In this document: positions 57,494 through 64,000 of the stretch, in pieces
Layout of the letters: each line of letters begins with the position of its first letter
How positions within the stretch are numbered: position 1 is the first letter of the stretch
Source: Duganella sp. 1411
GTDB lineage: Bacteria > Pseudomonadota > Gammaproteobacteria > Burkholderiales > Burkholderiaceae_D
Direction: 5' to 3'
Length of the DNA: 64,000 nucleotides
NCBI RefSeq assembly: GCF_017833525.1
Contig: NZ_JAFICD010000001.1
Location: 2,728,001-2,792,000 of the forward strand
The notes under the pieces: generated by a model
Told to the model about the DNA's origin: nothing
The model's input: the letters and a program-made list of their open reading frames with translations, nothing else
The model's database searches: none
Translations under genes and position numbers: made by a program

Positions 57494-57871
57494 ATGCCGC
57501 AAGCCAAAACCGTGTTGATCGTCGACGATAGCCGCGTCTCGCGCCTGATGGCGCGCCAATACATCATCAGCCTGCACGCCGACTGGATCGTCGAGGAGGC
57601 CGGCACCGGCGAGGAATCGCTGGTCAAGTCGCGCCACGTGCGGCCCGACCTGATCCTGATGGACGTCAACATGCCCGGCATGGGCGGCATCGCCGCCGCC
57701 GAGCAGCTGCGGCGCGAATTCCCCGACTTGCCGATCTCGCTGCTGACGGCCAACGTGCAGTCGGCCACGCGCGAGAAGGCCGAGGCGCTGGGCATCGGCT
57801 TCGTCGAAAAACCGATCACCGAGGCGCGCATCGCCCGCCTGCTCTCGCCGCTCGAGGCGCCGCGCCCATGA
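57494..57871 (+). CDS. Single-domain response regulator (CheY-like)
   Basis: A 125-residue receiver domain with no output domain. The acidic pair DD sits in VLIVDDSRVSRLMARQY, the phosphoacceptor Asp in LILMDVNMPGMGG, Thr in LLTANVQ, and the switch Lys in FVEKPITEA. Its stop codon overlaps the CheC start by 4 bases. It should take phosphate from an unlinked kinase and have it removed by the adjacent CheC. Confidence 0.93.
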   Translation: MPQAKTVLIVDDSRVSRLMARQYIISLHADWIVEEAGTGEESLVKSRHVRPDLILMDVNMPGMGGIAAAEQLRREFPDLPISLLTANVQSATREKAEALGIGFVEKPITEARIARLLSPLEAPRP

Positions 57872-58494
57872 TCGAGCTCACCGAACTGGAAAACGACGCC
57901 CTGATCGAGATCTTCAACATCGGCGTCGGCCAGGCGGCCGCCTCGATGAGCGCCATCGTCAACGAACCGGTGCGCATGTCGGTGCCGTCGATCACCTTCA
58001 TCAACCGCGCCGACGCCGCCCGCCTGCTGGGCCACCGGGTGGCCGAACCGGAGCGCATCTGCGGCGTGAGCCAGCATTACCAGGGCGCCTTCGAGACCGA
58101 GGCGATCCTGATGTTCCCGGAGGATAAAAGCCTCGAGATCGTGCGCCTGATGGTCGGCGAGAGCGTGCCGCTGGCCGAGTTGACCGACATGGAGCAGGAG
58201 GCCCTGTGCGAGATCGGCAACATCATCCTCAACTCGTGCGTCGGCACGCTGGCCAACATCTTCCAGCGCGAGCTGCACGGTTCGCTGCCCGAATACCACG
58301 TGGGCACCAGCGACCAGATCCTGACCGCCTCCGGCAGCGAGCCCGAGGCCGTGGTGCTGATGCTGCACATCGACTTCGTGCTCGAGAAGCACCAGATCCA
58401 GGGCTATGTCGCCTTCGTGCTCGACCTGTCGGCGCTGCACGACCTCAAGGCGCAGATCAACCAGTACATCGCGCGCGCGATGGGCCAGGCGTGA
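57868..58494 (+). CDS. CheC-family phosphatase (chemotaxis-type)
   Basis: A 208-residue protein with two copies of the CheC phosphatase helix. The first is NDALIEIFNIGVGQAAASM and the second EALCEIGNIILNSCVGTLA; each carries the E-x-x-N catalytic pair. CheC and CheX dephosphorylate CheY-type receivers. It is coupled to the receiver gene upstream and precedes a diguanylate cyclase by 13 bases. No receptor or kinase gene is adjacent. Confidence 0.88.
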   Translation: MIELTELENDALIEIFNIGVGQAAASMSAIVNEPVRMSVPSITFINRADAARLLGHRVAEPERICGVSQHYQGAFETEAILMFPEDKSLEIVRLMVGESVPLAELTDMEQEALCEIGNIILNSCVGTLANIFQRELHGSLPEYHVGTSDQILTASGSEPEAVVLMLHIDFVLEKHQIQGYVAFVLDLSALHDLKAQINQYIARAMGQA

Positions 58495-58507
58495 CCCCGT
58501 GAACGCC

Positions 58508-59488
58508 ATGGACAGCAAGCTGCCCGATGGAGTCGACCGGCACCGGCTCAACCTGCTGCGCGCGGTGCTCGGCGCGGTCAACCTGGGCGCCGTCGTGCTC
58601 GACGCCGACGGCCGCGTGGTGCTGTGGAACGCGTGGATGGGCAGGTATTCGGGCCTGGCGCCGGAGCGCGTGGTCGGCGCCGACTTCTTCGCCGCCTGCC
58701 CCGAGCTGCGCGGCGGCCGGGTCGACGCCGCCATCGGGCAGGCGCTGCGCGACAACTTCTCGTCGGTGCTGTCGCAAAGCCTGAACAAGGCGCCGTTCGC
58801 GCTGCACGCCAACGCGGCGGCGGCCGCGCGCGGCGAGCGGCTGCAACAGGCGGTGGAGGTGACGCCGATCGCCGTCGACGGCGCGGCGCGCCACTGCCTG
58901 ATCCAGATCAGCGACGTCAGCGTCGCCGTCGGGCGCGAGAAGCTGCTGCGCGAGCAAGCCATGGTGCTGCGCTCGCAAACCTTCGCCGACGGCCTGACCG
59001 GCATCGCCAACCGCCGCCATTTCGACGTCGCGCTGGAAAAGGAACACCGCCGCGCCAAGCGGGCCGGCACCGCGCTGTCGCTGCTGATGATCGACATCGA
59101 CCATTTCAAGGCCTACAACGACCACTACGGCCACCAGAAGGGCGACCAGTGCCTGATCGCGGTGGCCGCCGGGCTGGCCGGCATGCTCAAGCGCCCGTGC
59201 GACCTGATGGCGCGCTACGGCGGCGAGGAGTTCGCCGTCATCCTGCCGGAGCTCGACATCGGCCAGGCCGGCCGGATCGCGGAGACCTTGCGCGCGCGCG
59301 TGCGGGAGCTGGCCATTCCGCACGAGCGCAGCGGCGGCGCCGAGCCCTACGTCACGGTCAGCATCGGCGTCACGTCGCAGCGGGTGGAAGCGCCGGCCGA
59401 CGCCGCGGCACTGATCGGCGCGGCCGACCGCGCGCTCTACCAGGCCAAGCACCAGGGCCGCAACCGCAGCGCCGCGCAAGAGCCATAA
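58508..59488 (+). CDS. Diguanylate cyclase with PAS-like domain
   Basis: About 326 residues. A PAS-like fold (about 20-130) opens NLGAVVLDADGRVVLWNAWM. A linker helix leads to the GGDEF domain (about 165-326) with active site YGGEEFAVILPE and I-site RPCD five residues before it. It makes cyclic di-GMP under product control. It is the output of a receiver-CheC-cyclase operon. The start is ATG 58508 or GTG 58499. Confidence 0.93.
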   Translation: MDSKLPDGVDRHRLNLLRAVLGAVNLGAVVLDADGRVVLWNAWMGRYSGLAPERVVGADFFAACPELRGGRVDAAIGQALRDNFSSVLSQSLNKAPFALHANAAAAARGERLQQAVEVTPIAVDGAARHCLIQISDVSVAVGREKLLREQAMVLRSQTFADGLTGIANRRHFDVALEKEHRRAKRAGTALSLLMIDIDHFKAYNDHYGHQKGDQCLIAVAAGLAGMLKRPCDLMARYGGEEFAVILPELDIGQAGRIAETLRARVRELAIPHERSGGAEPYVTVSIGVTSQRVEAPADAAALIGAADRALYQAKHQGRNRSAAQEP

Positions 59489-59506
59489 GCAAGCGCGCCA
59501 AGGATC

Positions 59507-59614
59507 CACGTAGGGCGGATTAGCGGGCAATGCCCGCCAATCCGCCCCGGGGGCACATCGATGGCACGGCCTACCTGCCGGTAGGCCTAGAGAGGCGGAA
59601 CGCCGTAATCCGCC
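59507..59614. repeat. Palindromic intergenic repeat, family 2, copy F (diverged)
   Basis: CACGTAGGGCGGATTAGCGG at 59507 faces CGTAATCCGCC at about 59603; between them lies a second inverted pair CTACCTGCC/GGTAGGCC. It fills the space between the diguanylate cyclase and the AraC-type gene. Confidence 0.8.
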
Positions 59615-59631
59615 AAGCGCCGCCAACAGCA

Positions 59632-60480
59632 TCACATCCAAATACGATAAATCCAATACCGCTCATCGCCCGACGCCAGCGCGCGCGCCAGCTCCACCGG
59701 CGTATGACCGGTAACCTCGCGCGCCTCGCGGCAGAAATGCGCCTGGTCCGAATAACCGCCGCGCGCGGCCACGTCCGACCACACCACGGTGCCGGCCAAA
59801 TAAGCGTCGCGCGCATCGAAAAACGACTGCTCCGCGCGCTGACGGCGCAGCAGCACGCGCAGCGGCTGGCCGGCGCGCGCCTTGATGCGCCGCTCGATGG
59901 TGCGCGCGCCGCGCGCCAGCGTGCTACCGGCGGCCTGCCAGGCCAGATGGCGCACCCAATCGCGCGCCATATCGGCCACGCCGGCCGGCCGCGTGGCCTG
60001 CCACAGCGGTTGCAAGAACGCCTCCAGCACCGCCAGGCGCGCCTCGTCGTCGGCGGCGGCCAGCACCGCGTCGGCCAGTTCGGCCCAGCGCGGGCCGAGC
60101 GCCTGCTCCACCGAGGCGTAGCGGTCGACCCAGGCGGCGACGTCGATCGCGCTGAGCGCGTGCAGCGCCTGCGGATAGAACAAGACCATGAACAACCGTA
60201 CCGGGCCGGGGTTATAGGTCAGCATGGGCCGCGTTTGCGGACCGCAAAACACCGCGCGGGTCGGCTCTATGACCGGCTCCGCCGGCACCACCAGCTCTGC
60301 CTCGCCTTCGATATAAAAACTGATGGAGCACAGCGGCGTGGCGGGAAAATGGTTGAAACGGTCGTCGGCGTCCGCCAGCGGTGCCTCCACCGTGCTGCGA
60401 GTGACATAGGCGCGCACGCACGAGGCCAGCGCGAGCGGCGGCGCGATCAGGCGGGTCGGAGCGGGGACGGTGTTGGACAT
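59632..60480 (-). CDS. AraC-family transcriptional regulator
   Basis: A 282-residue regulator. The N-terminal part (about 1-150) is a cupin-like sensing domain (LCSISFYIEGEAELVVPAE). The C-terminal 95 residues hold two helix-turn-helix units, with RARAGQPLRVLLRRQRAEQSF-like and YSDQAHFCREAREVTGHTPVE; the latter is the classic second motif. It faces a divergent cytochrome P450 gene across 118 bases and probably controls it. Confidence 0.9.
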   Translation of the reverse strand: MSNTVPAPTRLIAPPLALASCVRAYVTRSTVEAPLADADDRFNHFPATPLCSISFYIEGEAELVVPAEPVIEPTRAVFCGPQTRPMLTYNPGPVRLFMVLFYPQALHALSAIDVAAWVDRYASVEQALGPRWAELADAVLAAADDEARLAVLEAFLQPLWQATRPAGVADMARDWVRHLAWQAAGSTLARGARTIERRIKARAGQPLRVLLRRQRAEQSFFDARDAYLAGTVVWSDVAARGGYSDQAHFCREAREVTGHTPVELARALASGDERYWIYRIWM

Positions 60481-60598
60481 CGCCCAAGTTTATACTCAAA
60501 GCGCGGCGGCCGCGCGGCGATGTCGCAAACGTTCAATACGCGGCCGCGGCGCCGGGGCATAGTGGGGTATCGTTAGTGTGCGAAGATCGGAGAACGCC

Positions 60599-62029
60599 AT
60601 GATGGAGAATACCTTGCAACTTGCCACGCGCGGGATCGACGAGCTGCCCGGCCCGGCCCCATGGCCGCTGCTCGGCAACCTGCCGCAGGTCAGGCCGCTG
60701 CGCATCCACCAGGATGTCGAAGCCTGGAGCCGCCAATACGGCCCGCTGTTCAAGATCCGCTTCGGCCGCACCGACATCGTGGTGCTGGCCAGCCATGAGC
60801 TGGTCGGCGCGGCGCTGCGCGACCGCCCCGAGGGCTTTCGCCGGCCCGCGATCACCAGCGACGTGGGCGAGGAGATGGGCGGGCGTCCCGGCGTGTTCGT
60901 GGCCGAGGGCGCGGCCTGGCGCGAGCAGCGCCGCATGGTGATGGCGGCGCTGTCGCCGCACGCGGTCAAGGCCTACTTCCCGGCGCTGGTGGGGGTGACC
61001 TTGCGCCTGCGCGAACACTGGCGGCGCGCCGCCGCCGGCGGCCACGCGATCGACCTGACCGAAGACCTGAAACGCTTCAGCGTCGACGTGATCGCCGGGC
61101 TGGCGTTCGGCACCGACGTCAACACCATCGACGGCGGCGAGGACGTCATCCAGCGCCACTTGGACATCATCCTGCCGGCGGTGGCGCGCCGCACGATCGC
61201 GTTGTTCCCGTACTGGCGCTACGTGCGCCTGCCGCAAGACCGGCGGCTCGACGCCAGCGTGGCCGCGCTCAACGGCTCGATCGACGCGCTCATCGCGTCG
61301 GCGCGCGCGCGGCTGGCCGCCGAGCCGGCGCGGCGCGAGCGTCCCGCCCATTTGCTCGAGGCGATGATCTGCGCGGCCGACCAGGACGGCAACGGCATCG
61401 ACGACCGCATCATCGCCGGCAACGTCATGACGATGCTGCTGGCCGGCGAGGACACCACCAGCCACACGCTGGCGTGGATGCTGCACCTGCTGTGGCAAAA
61501 CCCGGAAGCGCTGCGCAAGGCGCGCGACGAGGTGGCGCGGGTGGCGCCCGACCCGGCGGCGTTCACGATCGGGCAGATGGACGGCCTCGATTACCTGGAC
61601 GCCTGCGCGCAGGAGGCGATGCGGCTCAAGCCGGTGGCGCCGTTCATACCGCTGGAAGCCTTGCGCGACAGCGTGATCGGCGACGTGCGCATCCCCAAGG
61701 GCGGCTTGGTCTGGTGCGTGATGCGCAACGACAGCGTCGACGAGGCGCACGTGGCGCGCGCCGGCGACTTCGAGCCGGAACGCTGGCTGCGCGGCGGCGA
61801 CGGCGCGGTCGGCAAGCACCTGTCGATGCCGTTCGGCGCCGGCGTGCGCACCTGCCCGGGGCGCTATCTGGCGCTGCTGGAGATCAAACTGGCCAGCGCC
61901 ATGCTGCTGAGCAGCTTCGACCTGCTGTCGATCGACACCGCCGACGGCGCGGAACCGCAGGAGTTGATGGGGTTTACCATGTCGCCGGTGGGATTACGCA
62001 TGCGGCTCGGGCGGATCAATACACTCTAA
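60599..62029 (+). CDS. Cytochrome P450
   Basis: A 476-residue soluble bacterial P450. Features are the I-helix AGEDTTSHTLAW (oxygen binding), the K-helix ExxR in CAQEAMRLKPVAP, and the heme loop MPFGAGVRTCPGRYLALLE with C419 as axial ligand. The N-terminal ELPGPAPWPLLGNLPQVRP is the proline-rich start of fatty-acid-hydroxylase-like P450s. No fused reductase. An ATG at 60599 with GGAG upstream is chosen. The substrate is unknown. Confidence 0.94.
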   Translation: MMENTLQLATRGIDELPGPAPWPLLGNLPQVRPLRIHQDVEAWSRQYGPLFKIRFGRTDIVVLASHELVGAALRDRPEGFRRPAITSDVGEEMGGRPGVFVAEGAAWREQRRMVMAALSPHAVKAYFPALVGVTLRLREHWRRAAAGGHAIDLTEDLKRFSVDVIAGLAFGTDVNTIDGGEDVIQRHLDIILPAVARRTIALFPYWRYVRLPQDRRLDASVAALNGSIDALIASARARLAAEPARRERPAHLLEAMICAADQDGNGIDDRIIAGNVMTMLLAGEDTTSHTLAWMLHLLWQNPEALRKARDEVARVAPDPAAFTIGQMDGLDYLDACAQEAMRLKPVAPFIPLEALRDSVIGDVRIPKGGLVWCVMRNDSVDEAHVARAGDFEPERWLRGGDGAVGKHLSMPFGAGVRTCPGRYLALLEIKLASAMLLSSFDLLSIDTADGAEPQELMGFTMSPVGLRMRLGRINTL

Positions 62030-62125
62030 CCATCTTCAACATACCATTCCATGACTAACCAAAGCGCATGGAGGTACAGATGGGAAATTTTGCGGATCAC
62101 GTTTTTTTGCGCGTAGAATCGTCCT

Positions 62126-62440
62126 ATGCGCACCGTCGCTGAAACCAAGGTTTTCCGCCGGTACGCCGCCGAAATTTGGAGCGAAGAGGAATTGATGGAA
62201 TTCATTTCCTGGATCGCAGAGAATCCGACAGCGGGGGATCTGATAACCGGAAGCGGCGGTTGTCGCAAGGTACGCTGGCCAGCGAAAGGCCAGGGCAAAC
62301 GCGGCGGCGCGAGGGTTATTTATTTTTGTGCTTCCAACGAAATTATTTGGCTGCTGATTGCCTATACCAAAGCCAAGTTGGATACCTTGCCGGCGGCCTT
62401 TTTGTCGGAGCTGCGGAAAGGAATTGAAGATGTCCTCTGA
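62126..62440 (+). CDS. RelE/ParE-superfamily toxin (HigB2/COG4737 type)
   Basis: A 104-residue toxin of the type found in HigB2-like pairs. The signature GSGGCRKVRWPAKGQGKRGG is present, followed by ARVIYFCASNEIIWLLIAYTKAK. Such toxins cut mRNA on the ribosome. The antitoxin gene overlaps it by 11 bases downstream, the reverse of the usual antitoxin-first order but normal for this group. Confidence 0.9.
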   Translation: MRTVAETKVFRRYAAEIWSEEELMEFISWIAENPTAGDLITGSGGCRKVRWPAKGQGKRGGARVIYFCASNEIIWLLIAYTKAKLDTLPAAFLSELRKGIEDVL

Positions 62441-62645
62441 AAAAGATCAGTTTCAACGAGACCTACTGGAATCGGTCAAACAAATGCGCGCCGGAGACGC
62501 CGCGCGGGTCACAGTCATCGATACGCCATCGGCAACGATGGAAATCTCCTTGCAACTGCCAAAGGCGGTGATCGACCGCTGGAAAGCAACGGGGCCAGAC
62601 TGGCAAATCCGGATGGCGGAAGTTTTAAGCAATGCTTCCGTCTAG
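62430..62645 (+). CDS. Hybrid-looking antitoxin (HigA2-type N-terminus, BrnA-like C-terminus)
   Basis: A 71-residue protein. The first half, FQRDLLESVKQMRAGDAARV, matches the N-terminal part of HigA2-type antitoxins, which normally continue into a Xre helix-turn-helix. Here the continuation is instead MEISLQLPKAVIDRWKATG and a short end. It resembles the ribbon-helix-helix tail of BrnA antitoxins (LxLDxxVIxWFKxxGxGYQxxxN). The gene overlaps the toxin by 11 bases. Whether it binds DNA is open. Confidence 0.7.
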   Translation: MSSEKDQFQRDLLESVKQMRAGDAARVTVIDTPSATMEISLQLPKAVIDRWKATGPDWQIRMAEVLSNASV

Positions 62646-62668
62646 AGATGTCACAGCCAAAGGACGCG

Positions 62669-62887
62669 TCAGAGCACCCGGGTGACGGTGTTGTTGCGTG
62701 GCGTCGCGTCCTCGTGAAACAGGTCGAACAGGTATTCGCATAGTTCGTCGTCGGCGACATCGTCCGGGACGATGAAGTCCGCCGGGCGGCGCTTGCCCTC
62801 GGCGCCGAGGTCAAAAGCGCGCCGCGCGCCGGCCTCGCCATGGATCGCCACCAGCCGCCCGAATACGTTGAAACGCAGTTCCTTCAT
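62669..62887 (-). CDS. Small conserved protein of the DUF7661 type
   Basis: A 72-residue protein: MKELRFNVFGRLVAIHGEAG, then GAEGKRRPADFIVPDDVADDEL and LFDLFHEDATPR. This pattern (NVFGR, GxxGKRRPAxFxVPxxxxxxEL, DLFHExATP) recurs in short proteobacterial proteins of unknown function. It lies convergent to the toxin-antitoxin pair and just downstream of the oxidoreductase gene in the same direction. Confidence 0.75.
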   Translation of the reverse strand: MKELRFNVFGRLVAIHGEAGARRAFDLGAEGKRRPADFIVPDDVADDELCEYLFDLFHEDATPRNNTVTRVL

Positions 62888-62926
62888 GCCTTCGCTCCCT
62901 TTCCGTTTTTCTTAGTATAGTCCGCG

Positions 62927-63706
62927 CTACGCCTTCCGGTGCGCGGCGAAGCCGATTAGGCCGGGCGCCACGTCGTCGCGCAAAGTCAGCTGCGGGATGT
63001 CGTAGGCGCCACCGTTCTGCGGACGGAAGGCGATCGGCGCGGCCGTCTCCAGCGTGTCGAGGCGCCGCCCCAGCTCCTCGCTGATCGTCTCGAAGCGCGC
63101 CTGGTCGACCCGGCTGGTGCGGTAGACCACGAACGGCGGCAGCACCTCGAAGCCAGGATAGTACAAAATGCCATGCTGGATCGGGAACAGGATGTCGTCG
63201 ATCGGCCCGTTGATGCCGCGCGCGCTGTAGTGGGACTCCCATCCGCCGGTGGTCACGATCAGCATCGCGCGCTTGCCGGCCAAATTGCCCTCGCCGTAGC
63301 GGTTGCCCCAGCGCCGGTCCGAGTGCTCGCCCACGCCATAGGCGAAACCGTGGGCGTAGACGCGTTCGACCCAGCCCTTCAGAATCGCCGGCATCGAGAA
63401 CCACCACATCGGAAACTGCAGGATCACGGTATCGGCCCACATCAGCTTTTCCTGTTCGAGGGCGATGTCCGCGCTCTGGCGGCCGCCTTCGAAGGCGCGC
63501 TTGGAATCGAGCGACGCGTCGAAACGGCCGGTGGCCGCGCCGTCAAGGCTGTCGGCGGCGTCGAGCGCCGGCTTCCAGTTCATCGCATACAGATCGGAGA
63601 CCCGCACCGTGTGGCCGGCCGCCTGCAGACGCTCGACGGCGAAGGTTTTGATGGAGCCGTTCAGGGACAGCGGCTCGGGATGGGCGTAGACGAGAAGGAC
63701 TTTCAT
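62927..63706 (-). CDS. NAD(P)H-dependent oxidoreductase, flavodoxin fold (MdaB/NQO1-like)
   Basis: A 259-residue flavoprotein. MKVLLVYAHPEPLSLNGSI is the FMN/FAD-binding start, MWWFSMPAILKGWVERVYAHG the cofactor-contacting middle, and MLIVTTGGWESHY the later strand. Such enzymes reduce quinones or electrophiles. It is divergent from a LysR gene, with an 18-base imperfect palindrome between them. This is the usual regulator-target arrangement. Confidence 0.92.
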   Translation of the reverse strand: MKVLLVYAHPEPLSLNGSIKTFAVERLQAAGHTVRVSDLYAMNWKPALDAADSLDGAATGRFDASLDSKRAFEGGRQSADIALEQEKLMWADTVILQFPMWWFSMPAILKGWVERVYAHGFAYGVGEHSDRRWGNRYGEGNLAGKRAMLIVTTGGWESHYSARGINGPIDDILFPIQHGILYYPGFEVLPPFVVYRTSRVDQARFETISEELGRRLDTLETAAPIAFRPQNGGAYDIPQLTLRDDVAPGLIGFAAHRKA

Positions 63707-63755
63707 GACTAACTCCTGGATGGAAAGCACTCAGCGTAGGCCTCCATCAGCTATA

Positions 63756-63773
63756 TTGGAAATGAATTCCCAA
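63756..63773. promoter_or_regulatory. Candidate LysR operator
   Basis: TTGGAAATGAATTCCCAA is an imperfect 18-base palindrome (7 of 9 arm positions pair) between the divergent oxidoreductase and LysR starts. It suits the inverted-repeat operator expected for a LysR regulator. Confidence 0.55.
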
Positions 63774-63802
63774 CATAGCAGGTATTACCCAGGATAATTG
63801 CG

Positions 63803-64000
63803 ATGGATAATTTACGGCGGCTCGACCTCAACCTGCTGGTGACGCTCGACGTGCTGCTGTCGGAGCACAACGTCACTCGCGCGGCGCGCAAACTGAACTT
63901 CTCCCAGCCCTCGGTCAGCGTGCATCTGGCCAAACTGCGCGACATCTTCGGCGACCCGCTGCTGCTGCCCGGGCCGCGCGGCATGAAGCCGACCGCCAGG
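63803..64000 (+). CDS. LysR-family transcriptional regulator, N-terminal part (3' end outside the window)
   Basis: The first 66 codons are present and stay open to the window end. They encode a complete winged helix-turn-helix: LRRLDLNLLVTLDVLLSEHN, then VTRAARKLNFSQPSVSVHLAKL and the wing DIFGDPLLLPGPRGMKPT. It faces the MdaB-like gene and probably controls it. The effector domain lies beyond the window. Confidence 0.93.
   Translation, partial: MDNLRRLDLNLLVTLDVLLSEHNVTRAARKLNFSQPSVSVHLAKLRDIFGDPLLLPGPRGMKPTAR

Overview
The window is chromosomal DNA from a high-GC betaproteobacterium. It most likely belongs to Oxalobacteraceae, near Massilia, Duganella or Janthinobacterium. The pointers are the pyrG-kdsA-eno-ftsB order, the adjacent DUF2844/DUF3443 pair, a PEP-CTERM protein, a PhaZ-type esterase, large TonB receptors, an ImuA/ImuB/DnaE2 SOS set and several families of short palindromic intergenic repeats. 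The genus is inferred from gene content only. No rRNA, tRNA, CRISPR array, prophage or complete insertion sequence was recognised.

Layout. 1-4260: end of a glycerophosphodiesterase gene, then a Fur-box-controlled heme uptake pair (TonB receptor plus a HemS-like protein with a signal peptide). 4263-9368: gamma carbonic anhydrase, a coupled DUF1349-racemase-GST operon, a DUF4124 protein, an L,D-transpeptidase and a solute-binding protein. 9585-13935: the housekeeping run pyrG-kdsA-eno-ftsB. 14158-17183: a small accessory patch with a PRC-barrel protein, a 59-residue membrane protein and a broken relative of it, a RAMA-like protein, an Abi-type HEPN gene flanked by a 48-bp imperfect direct repeat, and a GNAT gene. 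17210-20377: dnaE2 with its own LexA box. 20446-29820: PhzF-like protein, TonB receptor, DUF2844/DUF3443, CpdB-like nucleotidase, Sel1 lipoprotein and hemerythrin. 29990-33200: an unusual operon of an acyl-CoA-dehydrogenase-like flavoprotein without the usual catalytic Glu, a leaderless PhnD-like binding protein, and a TusA-fold/ferritin-like diiron protein. 33624-39227: a CoaD-like/HD fusion, a two-component system beside a Do protease, and an Hsp20 gene with both a sigma-32-like promoter and a ROSE-type RNA thermometer. 39463-45975: M61 peptidase, diguanylate cyclase, hydrolase and imuA-imuB with a second LexA box. 46080-57275: antiporter, hydrolases, hrpA, argA, yggX and rpiA. 57494-59488: a response regulator-CheC-diguanylate cyclase operon. 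59632-64000: AraC regulator/P450 pair, a toxin-antitoxin pair with a hybrid-looking antitoxin, a DUF7661 protein, and an MdaB-like oxidoreductase divergent from a LysR gene cut by the window end.

How it fits together. Three stress circuits can be read from control sites: iron (Fur box, heme uptake), DNA damage (two LexA boxes serving a split ImuA/ImuB/DnaE2 mutasome) and heat (sigma-32-like promoter plus thermometer on hsp20). The best candidates for undescribed biology are the flavoprotein/PhnD-like/diiron operon, the CoaD-HD fusion, the hybrid antitoxin and the kinase-less CheC/c-di-GMP module. At least three families of palindromic repeat sit at gene 3' ends, and in two places they have become part of a coding region.
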